Of a DNA stretch of 64,000 bases, positions 42,017 through 49,791 are shown one piece after another (within the stretch, counting starts at the first letter, position 1; each line of letters begins with the position of its first letter). The position numbers and the translations under genes were made by a program. The stretch comes from an uncultured Clostridia bacterium (GTDB taxonomy: Bacteria; Bacillota; Clostridia; Christensenellales; UBA1242), in assembly GCA_934747805.1 (NCBI GenBank), contig CAKVHC010000001.1:91100-155099 (forward strand), written 5' to 3'. The notes under the pieces are model-generated. The model made no database searches, was not told the DNA's origin, and saw only the letters and a list, made by a program, of their open reading frames with translations.

Positions 42017-43171
42017 ATGAAAGGAAGGAAATTCAAAAACAAACAAGGTGGCGTAAACACGAAATATGACAGCGCAATGCATATCAAACAGCGCACAATC
42101 ATTACGAGCGAAAGTGTGAATATTGGTCACCCGGACAAAACGTGCGACGTGATTGCAGACGCGTTTTTGGACGAGGCGTTGAAGCAAGACCCACAATCAC
42201 AAATGGCTGTGGAGTGCGCGATTAAGGACGATAAACTTTTTGTCTATGGCGAGGCGACGACCAAGGCAAAAATAGACTATGACCGCATTGCTCGTGAGAT
42301 TTTGAAAGATATTGGCTACACGAATAATTTTGGAATCATTAAAGAGATTAGTGAGCAAAGCCCGGACATAAACCAAGCGGTCGTGAAAGAAGTTATCGGT
42401 GCCAATGATCAAGGCATGGTATATGGCTATGCTACGAACGAAACAAAAGAATTAATGCCATTGCCAATACTGATTGCTCACAAGATTATGCGTGAGTATG
42501 AATCCTTTAGAAGAACACGAAGTGATTTCTTCGCAGACGCAAAAAGTCAGGTGTCAGTTGAGTATGAAAAGGATAGGCCAATTAGAATTACGACTGTGCT
42601 TATTTCCGTGTCGCACGACAAAAGATTGAGCCTTGACGAAATCCAAAAGTTAATTCAGAAAAACGTTTTGGACAAGTTCTTAAGTGAATACAAAGAATAC
42701 ACCAATGACACGCAGCTTATTATCAATCCGAGTGGCAAGTTCACAATCTGGGGCTCGTTTGGGGATTCAGGTTGCGTCGGTCGTAAGATTGTAGTAGATA
42801 CTTATGGCGGAGTTGGTCGTGTGGGCGGTGGCTGTTTCTCTAGCAAAAATGCAACCAAGGTAGACAGGTCGGGAGCGTACTATGCACGCTACGTCGCTAA
42901 GAACATTGTGGCGCACCACCTTGCTGACAAGTGTGAAATTCAGGTTGCCTATGGGATTGGACTGAGCCAACCAATCGCAATAAACATTGACACATTCAAC
43001 ACCGAAAGAAAGCCTATTGATGAAATCTACAAATATGTGTCGGACAATTTCGATTTCAGTCCAGCAAACATTATTAGCGAACTTGACCTATTAAAACCAA
43101 TCTACAAACAGACCGCTTGCTATGGGCATTTTGGAAGAAGCGAGTTCAGTTGGGAGAAAATAAAGAACTGA
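42017..43171 (+). CDS. metK: S-adenosylmethionine synthetase (divergent)
   Basis: Makes SAM from methionine and ATP. 384 residues. Family blocks are recognisable but changed: SESVNIGHPDK (usual SESVTEGHPDK), NDQGMVYGYA (usual GDQG-I-MFGYA), GSFGDSGCVGRKIVVDTYGG, and GGCFSSKNATKVDRSGAY (usual GGAFSGKDPTKVDRSAAY); the catalytic His and Lys remain. The N-terminal 20 residues are an extra basic extension. The S-box upstream confirms a role in SAM metabolism. It may be the organism's only MetK or a second, divergent copy linked to the neighbouring operon. Confidence 0.9.
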   Translation: MKGRKFKNKQGGVNTKYDSAMHIKQRTIITSESVNIGHPDKTCDVIADAFLDEALKQDPQSQMAVECAIKDDKLFVYGEATTKAKIDYDRIAREILKDIGYTNNFGIIKEISEQSPDINQAVVKEVIGANDQGMVYGYATNETKELMPLPILIAHKIMREYESFRRTRSDFFADAKSQVSVEYEKDRPIRITTVLISVSHDKRLSLDEIQKLIQKNVLDKFLSEYKEYTNDTQLIINPSGKFTIWGSFGDSGCVGRKIVVDTYGGVGRVGGGCFSSKNATKVDRSGAYYARYVAKNIVAHHLADKCEIQVAYGIGLSQPIAINIDTFNTERKPIDEIYKYVSDNFDFSPANIISELDLLKPIYKQTACYGHFGRSEFSWEKIKN

Positions 43172-43190
43172 TATCAAATCAGTTCTTTTA
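43162..43190 (+). terminator. intrinsic terminator of metK
   Basis: AAAGAACTGAT (43162-43172) / ATCAGTTCTTT (43178-43188), followed by TTAT. The stem includes the metK stop codon. Confidence 0.7.
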
Positions 43191-43414
43191 TGTGTACGAG
43201 TTAATTCGGTCAAAGTTTCTAGCGGTTATGAAAATAACTGAGTTTCGAGACATTAAAAGTTGTTTCGAGATTGAGACTCAAATTTTGCAGAGCCATTTGA
43301 AACCACATTAACAGTTAAAGGTTTTCTTTCGAAAATATCTTTTACTGTATCTAGATCATCTTTTTATTATAGTTGTGAATAACTTTTTCATAATGTTTCT
43401 TATTAGTTTGAGTT

Positions 43415-43900
43415 CTATATTTTTTTAGATATATACTCGTTTATTTTATCGTTAACTAAATCTAAAAATGAATTATGCATCACTACCATATTTGGACTTG
43501 ATGGATTAATGTAATACACAATATTATCTTGTATATTTTTTTTAAAACCATAGCGACCGCCAATGTTGTCAGCAGCGAAGAAAAATAATTTAGCATTTGT
43601 TCTTATATTGCAAGAATTTAGATAGTTGTTGATTTTTTCTTCTGTTGAATAATCTTCAAATTTCATTACGATTTGGTTATCATTATCTTCTGTAGAAAAA
43701 ATAGTAAATATTTCAGTATTTAAACCATCTAAGATGCTCATAAAGCTCATAAAATCGGCTGGTAGATGTGAGCAATTAAAATTTCCAAAATATTGAACAA
43801 TGTCTTTATTATTTTGTAAATTTAGTTTAAACAAATCAGGGAAATCTTTTAATTTACTTAAAACCAAATTTAGTTTTTCAACACTTTCTTTCTCTTGCAT
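43415..43900 (-). CDS. SMI1/KNR4 (SUKH)-family protein, possible immunity factor
   Basis: 161 residues. LPADFMSFMSILDGLNTEIFTIF and KLFFFAADNIGGRYGFKKN...VYYINP are typical SUKH-fold blocks. SUKH proteins commonly act as immunity factors beside toxins in polymorphic and contact-dependent systems. Its start is one base after the stop of the metalloprotease gene (TAA-T-ATG), so the two are co-translated. Ribosome site AGAGG lies in the end of that gene. The 243-base gap on its other side (43172-43414) has no other gene I can support. Confidence 0.75.
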   Translation of the reverse strand: MQEKESVEKLNLVLSKLKDFPDLFKLNLQNNKDIVQYFGNFNCSHLPADFMSFMSILDGLNTEIFTIFSTEDNDNQIVMKFEDYSTEEKINNYLNSCNIRTNAKLFFFAADNIGGRYGFKKNIQDNIVYYINPSSPNMVVMHNSFLDLVNDKINEYISKKI

Positions 43901-43901
43901 A

Positions 43902-46190
43902 TTATCTACCTCTTCTCATAGATTGATGGGCTTGTCTTCGCATTTCTTCAATTTTACTTATATCAACTCCGAACTCGTCATATACAGGTCCGTGTTCTCT
44001 TGATTTTTCTTCCAAGTGATTAAACCTCTGTGATTTTTCCTCATCAAGTTGTTGTTGTCTTCTTCTTGCTTCGTCAATTCGTTTTTGACGTCTGGCAGCT
44101 TCTTCCTGTGATAATCTTTCTTGATTACGTTGTTCTTGCAATCGCTTGTCACGTTCTTCTCGTTCTCTACGTTGTTGTTCTTCTCGTAATCTTTTTTGTT
44201 CTTCTTCGACTTTTCTTTCAGCCTCCAAATCTCTATGTGGCAACTCTCTTTTAATAGCTCTTGAAGCGTAAGTGTTTGTAGTAGATGTTAAATCGGCCAT
44301 ATCTTCATTACTTCTGCTATATAAGGTTGGGTTGTCAATCGGAACAATTACTGTTGAGTTATCTTTATGAAAAGGATTTATTTGTTGTCCAATTTGTTCC
44401 ATCCCTGTTTTGTCATAATAACTTATAAATGTTGTGCCATCAGCCAATTTAAATGAAATGCTTGTTTCATCAGTTTTAATGCCAGATGGGCGATAACCAA
44501 TTAGAGAAGTTTTTTCATCTTTGCCTGTTGTAAATTTAGAACTAATATCAGTATCTTCAGGTGGAGTGATTTGTTCAACAACATTTACTTGTCTATATCC
44601 AGTCGGTGTTAGTTTATAAAACTTTGAACTTTTAAAACCTTCTGCAACTAAATATTCTTCACCGTTATGAGCAGTGATTTTTTTAACAGCATATATTTTA
44701 GTTGTAGCATTATCTTTTAATATTGTTTGTATGTTGTCATATTGTTGATAGTTATCTAATAATGACAAGTTCTCTTGTATGTTTCTATTTAACTTTTTAG
44801 CTTCGCGAGTAAAATTCAATTTAAAAACATCTTCAGTATTTGCATCTTGGATTAAGAGCTCATCTGGATTCGATTTGTTTGGAATAATTTTAATTATTTG
44901 TGGCTCAGAATTAGGAGCTTTTGCTGTGATTTGATAAGTCCCTTTTTCATTGACCTCAATAGATATTTCATTTGTTCCAATGTTAACTATATTTTTGCTA
45001 GAATAACAAGTCGGGAATATAGAACTTGGAATGAATAAACCATTTTTAAAATTTAACGCAAATCCATCAGCTGTCTTTTTGAATGCGAAGTCCACATGAG
45101 GAGAAGGTATATTAAAAGATTCTTTCTTTTGTTGTGTGGCTTTATCAAGTGTTGCCCTTAACAAAGAGTTGAATCTTTTCTTTTCTTCACTTTCTAATGG
45201 TTGAGAGCGGGTTATAGCATTACCGGCTGTTATTATAGCGCTTTTATAGCGTTCACTATAATTGGGATTAGCACTTAATGTAGGAGCTTCGGCCATAATT
45301 GAGCTTGCAATTCTTATAAAATCTTCTGGCGAATACTTTTCTGGCTCATCATCGATATTCTGTAATATAGTTTTGCAAATCAAATCTTGCGCTGCCAAAT
45401 AATCACTATCAGTGGTATAATCAATGAGTGCATTTGCATTATGCTTTTTCTGGAATGCTTCACACAATTTATTAAATTCTACAAAGTTTTTTCTTCCTAG
45501 AATTTTTACATAATTAGGCAAGTCACCTCTTAAAAATTCTTTGATATTGACCTTTGTTCCAGTTAAATTATTTTGCAACTTTATTAGAGTGGTCTGGGCG
45601 GGATAGGAATGGTAGCATTCTTTTTCACTGTATATTTCTTGCTTTAATAATTCTGTGAAAGCTTCACAGATAAAACCACCGTCAAGTGCGGTTCCCGCAT
45701 CTAATCCGATAACACTTCCCTTATCAAGGTTTCTTTTCACACCTGCAAGTCGAACACTACCAGGAGAAATGGGAAGTTGTGTCTCGTATCTATCTCCGTC
45801 TTCTGTATATGTTAAAACTTCAGGTCCAAGAGTTAGATAATGGATAAACTCGTGACATAACACACCCTGTGTCGTTGTGCCTCGCGCCATATATTCAGGG
45901 TTAATACCGATTGCTCTGTCACCTTTTGCAAACCTTATATGAACACCAGCACGATGTCTATTTACAGTATCATCATCTAATATAAATGAAAATTTGCTAT
46001 CATCTTTTATCATACTTTCTACGATGGGCTGATAATTAACAGCGTCATACAAACCGTTTTGATAAAAATATTTATCCATTCTGTCCAACACGGCCGAAAA
46101 AGAGTGTATATATTCTGGGATATATTTAGGGTCACAATTAAACTTAATTTTATCTATATTTTGTTTTAAATATTTAAATGGTGTAGGCAT
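43902..46190 (-). CDS. large zinc metalloprotease-like protein with coiled-coil tail
   Basis: 762 residues, no signal peptide. The N-terminal third has the zinc motif HEFIH (residues 113-117, GVLCHEFIHYLTLGPE), and GGFICEAFTELLKQE (E176 or E180) fits the third ligand of gluzincins. The middle (about 330-620) is beta-rich and may hold repeated domains. The end (about 640-735) is a highly charged coiled coil dense in Glu-Arg-Gln. The tight SUKH partner suggests a toxin-immunity pair, but the toxin domain would be N-terminal rather than C-terminal as in classical polymorphic toxins. AGGAG precedes the start. Confidence 0.75.
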   Translation of the reverse strand: MPTPFKYLKQNIDKIKFNCDPKYIPEYIHSFSAVLDRMDKYFYQNGLYDAVNYQPIVESMIKDDSKFSFILDDDTVNRHRAGVHIRFAKGDRAIGINPEYMARGTTTQGVLCHEFIHYLTLGPEVLTYTEDGDRYETQLPISPGSVRLAGVKRNLDKGSVIGLDAGTALDGGFICEAFTELLKQEIYSEKECYHSYPAQTTLIKLQNNLTGTKVNIKEFLRGDLPNYVKILGRKNFVEFNKLCEAFQKKHNANALIDYTTDSDYLAAQDLICKTILQNIDDEPEKYSPEDFIRIASSIMAEAPTLSANPNYSERYKSAIITAGNAITRSQPLESEEKKRFNSLLRATLDKATQQKKESFNIPSPHVDFAFKKTADGFALNFKNGLFIPSSIFPTCYSSKNIVNIGTNEISIEVNEKGTYQITAKAPNSEPQIIKIIPNKSNPDELLIQDANTEDVFKLNFTREAKKLNRNIQENLSLLDNYQQYDNIQTILKDNATTKIYAVKKITAHNGEEYLVAEGFKSSKFYKLTPTGYRQVNVVEQITPPEDTDISSKFTTGKDEKTSLIGYRPSGIKTDETSISFKLADGTTFISYYDKTGMEQIGQQINPFHKDNSTVIVPIDNPTLYSRSNEDMADLTSTTNTYASRAIKRELPHRDLEAERKVEEEQKRLREEQQRREREERDKRLQEQRNQERLSQEEAARRQKRIDEARRRQQQLDEEKSQRFNHLEEKSREHGPVYDEFGVDISKIEEMRRQAHQSMRRGR

Positions 46191-46288
46191 TTTGTCTCCT
46201 AGTTAAGTGCAAATTATAATTTGATCGTTTCATTTCCCCGAAATTTTTTAATAGAAATTTCTTGGATCTCATTTTTGTTGCAAAAATA

Positions 46289-46918
46289 TTACATTGTCCC
46301 TCTTTTCTTTACCTTTGCCTTCACCTCACCGATTATGCGATCATACTCTTTGTGCTTATGTAAAGCCGTGTCGCTTAAAGGCATTTTCAGTCCACGACTC
46401 TCTTCATATCTGTACCAGATGTCATACAAATAGAAAACACCCCTGTTAAATTCGCTATATTTAACAAGTTCTTTTTCTTGAATTACAGGGTTGTTGGTGA
46501 ACAAGAACACTCGATACGCAAATACGTTGTCCATCATAAATAGGTCAATCAGTTCTCTTTCGACCAATGAAGACATGGTTTCAATCCATTGTGCATATTT
46601 TGCCACGTCGCAAATGTATTTATCGAAATCGAAGCCTTTTTCTGGGTGATCCATGTAGTCATTTAACGCAAAATACAAATCGTCAAGCTTGTAGCAATCG
46701 TAAAAAGATTTGTTGTAGTCCAACAAGAAGTTTGCTTTGTTTAGGTTTTTGTCTTTTTTGAACTGAATAAACAAAGCAATAGCACCAATAACGGCCGTTA
46801 TAATCGTTATTACATTAGTAATTCTGCCGCCAAGGTCATCTGGAAGAAATAAACTGGCAATCAAACACAATAGTAGCATACCTATACTGATGATTGTTAT
46901 CATATTATGCTTCTTCAT
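46289..46918 (-). CDS. membrane-anchored protein of unknown function (DUF4760-like)
   Basis: 209 residues: two N-terminal helices (about 9-27 and 33-53), then a soluble alpha-helical domain with YDWY-type aromatic clusters (FNRGVFYLYDIWYRYEESRGLKMP). The layout recalls DUF4760-type proteins that occur in accessory regions. Function unknown. TATAGGAG precedes the ATG. It is between the metalloprotease gene and the ADP-ribosylglycohydrolase, all leftward. Confidence 0.55.
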   Translation of the reverse strand: MKKHNMITIISIGMLLLCLIASLFLPDDLGGRITNVITIITAVIGAIALFIQFKKDKNLNKANFLLDYNKSFYDCYKLDDLYFALNDYMDHPEKGFDFDKYICDVAKYAQWIETMSSLVERELIDLFMMDNVFAYRVFLFTNNPVIQEKELVKYSEFNRGVFYLYDIWYRYEESRGLKMPLSDTALHKHKEYDRIIGEVKAKVKKRGTM

Positions 46919-47045
46919 ACGCCACTCCTATATACAAAATAAAGATAACAAATTTGCCCACTTGTGTCAATCAAATTAGGGCACTGGGCCTTAATGCTTG
47001 TGTCCAAAAATAAATTAACATGAGCAATCGTTAGTTTCAATATTC

Positions 47046-47152
47046 AATAAAAAACACCCAACCAAGCCTAAAAAGGCTATAAGTTGAGCGTCCTAGCCGA
47101 ACTATCCGTCAGAAAAGTTATCAAACTTCAAGTCCAATACAGGCGGGGTGTT
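47046..47152 (-). ncRNA. possible structured RNA downstream of the ADP-ribosylglycohydrolase gene
   Basis: A 107-base non-coding block closed by a perfect 7-bp pairing, AACACCC (47053-47059) with GGGTGTT (47146-47152). Inside are two small hairpins, AGCCT/AGGCT (47065-47078) and AAGTT/AACTT (47115-47128). Read leftward, the closing helix is followed by TTTTTTATT, so it is also a terminator. It begins 7 bases past the stop at 47160. It resembles no RNA class I know. Confidence 0.35.
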
Positions 47153-47159
47153 AGGATTT

Positions 47160-47942
47160 TTATACGCACCCATTAAACTTTTTATAACATTTGTTTAATA
47201 TTTCAACAAATTCAGTTGGAAGCTTTGCTAATGCTTTCTCTTTTAATTCTTTGCTTATTCCAAACATTGCCTCTGCCATACTTCCAACAATACATGCATT
47301 TGTATCAGTATCGCCGCCAAAGGATATTGCCAATCTTATACTATCCTCAAAGCTATTTGAATTAAAAAATGAATATAAACACAAGTCAATGGTATCAGAG
47401 CAAGTATAGTTGAATTCATTTAAGTTTGGTTTTACTATTTTTAAATTTAGTTTATTAATAATATCTTGTTTTGTCATACCATTTCGTGCATAAAAGATTA
47501 TTAAAGCAATTATTTGTGCTGCTTTTATTGCATCTTTACTATTATGTGAGGGGGTAGTTGCTAAATATGAATTTTTAATAACATCTTCTTCTGTATTAAA
47601 AAGATATCCAACGGGAGAAACTCTCATCATTGCACCATTACCAGAACTTTGTCCTTGATAATTGCCCTTTGCCCATTCAGTAAAACCTGGTGAAAACATT
47701 GTTTTAAAATATGGTATATTTTGTGGGATTTTATTGCCATATTTTATTGCATATTCTTTTAATGTTGTCTCATAAATTTTGTTATTTATAATTGCATCAG
47801 CTATTGCAACTGTTAAAATTGTATCATCACTAAAAAAAGAATTGTCCTCAATAATACTTTTAATTTTTACTTTACTATGTTGTGTCAACTGATCAAATTC
47901 ATAAATTGAACCAGCAAGATCACCTATTATTGCTCCTAACAT
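47160..47942 (-). CDS. ADP-ribosylglycohydrolase family protein
   Basis: DraG-type enzymes remove ADP-ribose from proteins or nucleic acids. 260 residues with the family's metal-site motifs: GAIIGDLAGSIYE, FFSDDTILT, SSGNGAMMRVSP, THS-like SHNSKD, and GGDTDTNAC near the C-terminus. All expected Asp residues of the two-metal site are present, so it should be active. AAAGGAG precedes the start. It lies at the 3' side of the tRNA-Ser gene, in accessory DNA. Confidence 0.9.
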   Translation of the reverse strand: MLGAIIGDLAGSIYEFDQLTQHSKVKIKSIIEDNSFFSDDTILTVAIADAIINNKIYETTLKEYAIKYGNKIPQNIPYFKTMFSPGFTEWAKGNYQGQSSGNGAMMRVSPVGYLFNTEEDVIKNSYLATTPSHNSKDAIKAAQIIALIIFYARNGMTKQDIINKLNLKIVKPNLNEFNYTCSDTIDLCLYSFFNSNSFEDSIRLAISFGGDTDTNACIVGSMAEAMFGISKELKEKALAKLPTEFVEILNKCYKKFNGCV

Positions 47943-48000
47943 TTTCTCTCCTTTTTTTAATTATGTTATATTTGAAAGAAATTCCAAAACAATCTTGCAA

Positions 48001-48044
48001 AAAGAAAAATACGCAACCTTGATTATTTCTCATAGGGTGCGTAT
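48001..48044 (-). terminator. intrinsic terminator of the tRNA-Ser gene
   Basis: 11-position stem ATACGCAACCT (48009-48019) / AGGGTGCGTAT (48034-48044) with one internal mismatch; leftward reading ends in TTTTTCTTT. Confidence 0.75.
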
Positions 48045-48054
48045 AATGGTTTTC

Positions 48055-48143
48055 TGGCGGAGGAAGAGGGATTCGAACCCCCGTGGGCTTGCACCCAAAC
48101 GGTTTTCAAGACCGCCTCGTTATGACCGCTTCGATATTCCTCC
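48055..48143 (-). tRNA. tRNA-Ser (anticodon TGA)
   Basis: A class II tRNA with the long variable arm of serine tRNAs. Acceptor GGAGGAA pairs with TTCCTCC, discriminator G, and CCA is encoded (48055-48057). The anticodon arm GCGGTCTTGAAAACCGT gives anticodon TGA, reading UCA/UCG-type serine codons. The T arm is GGGGGTTCGAATCCCTC. A terminator follows. It marks the right edge of the accessory region, and its 3' end points into that DNA. Confidence 0.97.
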
Positions 48144-48415
48144 ATGCCAATTATGACAGATGCAAACGAGAGCATCATTGCGATAACAAAATTATTATAC
48201 AATAACTTAACCCAAAAGGCAAGAGTTTTTTGTAATTTTGTTTTCGTTTTTTTATTCCTGTGAACAAACCATACGATGTAACGCACTGCCTACAAACAGC
48301 TAAAATAGATAAATGCCAAAATTTTGCAGTCTGTAGAAAATATAAATATGTGCGTCAAAGGATTGTCAGTTTGAATATTTAGTGATAGAATAGAGATCGA
48401 TAAGGCAAATGAAAA

Positions 48416-49129
48416 ATGAAAAAAGTTTTAAGTTTAGGCATAGGCGTAATGATAGTCATGCTATTGCTGAATATATGTTGCGGTGCAATTAACACTCGAC
48501 CTCAAACGCACGCTCAGATTACGGACGAAACGTTGAATGGGTTGGATTTGACAAGGTGCGAGAATCTAATGATTGTTGCTCACCCAGATGATGAAACGCT
48601 ATGGGGCGGTCGTGAACTGATTGAGACTGGCAACTACCTTGTGGTATGCATGACATATGGCAAGTCGAAAACACGTGGCATTGATTTCCGCAAAAATATG
48701 GAAGAAATCCACAACACTCCACTAATGTTGAATTATCCAGATAAAATTAACAATCAACGCTTAGATTGGGATAAGTATAAAGACGAAATGGTTAAAGATT
48801 TGGACAAGATTTTGAACGCCAAAGCGTGGAACAGAATAGTCACTCACAACCCTGACGGCGAATACGGTCATCAGCATCACAAATTCCTAAACGCAATGGT
48901 GACGAGCGAATGCGAAAGCAAAGGAATGTTGAACGAGTTGTATTATTTTGGAAAGTATTACAACAAAGACGAGGTTGAATTATTGGAGAAAACCACTTCG
49001 GGAGACACATTGAGAATAAAGAAAAGACTCATCAGGCGCTACGAGATTAACTTAAAATATTTAAATCGCAAATTCGAGCATATGTACGAGCACGATTCAA
49101 TTGTGAAATGCACAGATTGGAACAAATAG
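48416..49129 (+). CDS. PIG-L family deacetylase, membrane-anchored or secreted
   Basis: 237 residues. N-terminal hydrophobic segment (KKVLSLGIGVMIVMLLLNICC) acts as a signal or anchor and contains a cysteine pair that could be a weak lipobox. The LmbE/PIG-L metal motif AHPDDET is at about residue 57 and the second motif HNPDGEYGHQHH follows, so the zinc site (His, Asp, His) is complete. Such enzymes remove acetyl groups from N-acetylglucosamine-type substrates; the substrate is unknown. AAGGCAAATG-type sequence precedes the start. Confidence 0.85.
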   Translation: MKKVLSLGIGVMIVMLLLNICCGAINTRPQTHAQITDETLNGLDLTRCENLMIVAHPDDETLWGGRELIETGNYLVVCMTYGKSKTRGIDFRKNMEEIHNTPLMLNYPDKINNQRLDWDKYKDEMVKDLDKILNAKAWNRIVTHNPDGEYGHQHHKFLNAMVTSECESKGMLNELYYFGKYYNKDEVELLEKTTSGDTLRIKKRLIRRYEINLKYLNRKFEHMYEHDSIVKCTDWNK

Positions 49130-49148
49130 CGATTGACGAGCAACTTTC

Positions 49149-49349
49149 CTATTCACCATAGCCAAGCGACGCTATAAGGCGTTTATAGTCGTCCCAGCAG
49201 TGCTCACGAATAGGCATAGGATTGTGATTGTCGAAAAACAAAACCAATGCTGGACAAATGCCATTCCATTTAGGCAAAATCTCATAGCTGACCAAGTGCC
49301 CCTCTCTAATCAAGCGTTTTGCAGTTCCGTGATAATTGTAATAAAACAT
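49149..49349 (-). CDS. small conserved-looking protein
   Basis: 66 residues: FYYNYHGTAKRLIREGHLVSYEILPKWNG, then a hydrophobic strand ALVLFFDNHNPMPIREHCWDDY. Aromatic and polar composition is coding-like and free of low complexity. I associate this pattern with small Firmicute proteins of unknown function, but cannot name it. No good Shine-Dalgarno, so the start is uncertain. Confidence 0.55.
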   Translation of the reverse strand: MFYYNYHGTAKRLIREGHLVSYEILPKWNGICPALVLFFDNHNPMPIREHCWDDYKRLIASLGYGE

Positions 49350-49383
49350 ACTACTAGTGTGGGCGATTTAAGCAAAAATATGA

Positions 49384-49417
49384 CAAAAAAATATGACCGA
49401 TTCGGTCACATTTTTTA
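49384..49417. terminator. intrinsic terminator between small genes
   Basis: TGACC / GGTCA stem extended by A/T pairs, with A and T runs on either side. It closes the 75-residue DUF378 gene (leftward). Confidence 0.6.
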
Positions 49418-49642
49418 TTTGTCGTTTCTGTTGCAGAGCTTGATAATTCCTTTATCCAAAATGCTTGCCAAAATGAGCCAAAGCGCACTAATGAATACGA
49501 GAACGTATATCAGTGAACTGCCGAGATTTTGACCCGAGCCAAATATTGCACTTACGAGGTTGAAATCGAAGATTCCGACCAAGCCCCAGTTCACGGCGCC
49601 AATCAAAATAATTATGAAAGCGATTATGTTTGCTATAATCAT
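49415..49642 (-). CDS. DUF378-family small membrane protein
   Basis: 75 residues from the ATG at 49642, which is preceded by AAGGAGG. Two membrane helices: ANIIAFIIILIGAVNWGLVGIF and SLIYVLVFISALWLILAS. The GAVNWGLVG turn is the DUF378 hallmark. Function unknown. The longer frame reaching 49738 has no ribosome site and is not used. Confidence 0.8.
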   Translation of the reverse strand: MIIANIIAFIIILIGAVNWGLVGIFDFNLVSAIFGSGQNLGSSLIYVLVFISALWLILASILDKGIIKLCNRNDK

Positions 49643-49749
49643 ATTTCCTCCTTGATTGTAGTGTGTGGCGAATTGGCGAAAATATACGTTATTGGTCACC
49701 ACTGGTGACAGGCGTAAACAGTGAAATACGCATGGCATCTTGTGGATAG

Positions 49750-49783
49750 AAAAAACCGCCTAGATTAAGTCATCTTGGCGGTA
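49750..49783 (-). terminator. intrinsic terminator of metG
   Basis: ACCGCC (49755-49760) / GGCGGT (49777-49782), extended by AGAT/ATCT inside, ending leftward in TTTTTTC. Confidence 0.75.
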
Positions 49784-49791
49784 GTTTACAT

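Noticed and set aside
43228..43311. 27-codon ORF between metK and the SUKH gene
   Set aside because: No ribosome site, no promoter, composition uninformative.
48023..48286. 87-codon leftward ORF over the tRNA gene
   Set aside because: It is a reading frame through the tRNA-Ser gene and its flanks; the tRNA folds perfectly and explains the sequence.
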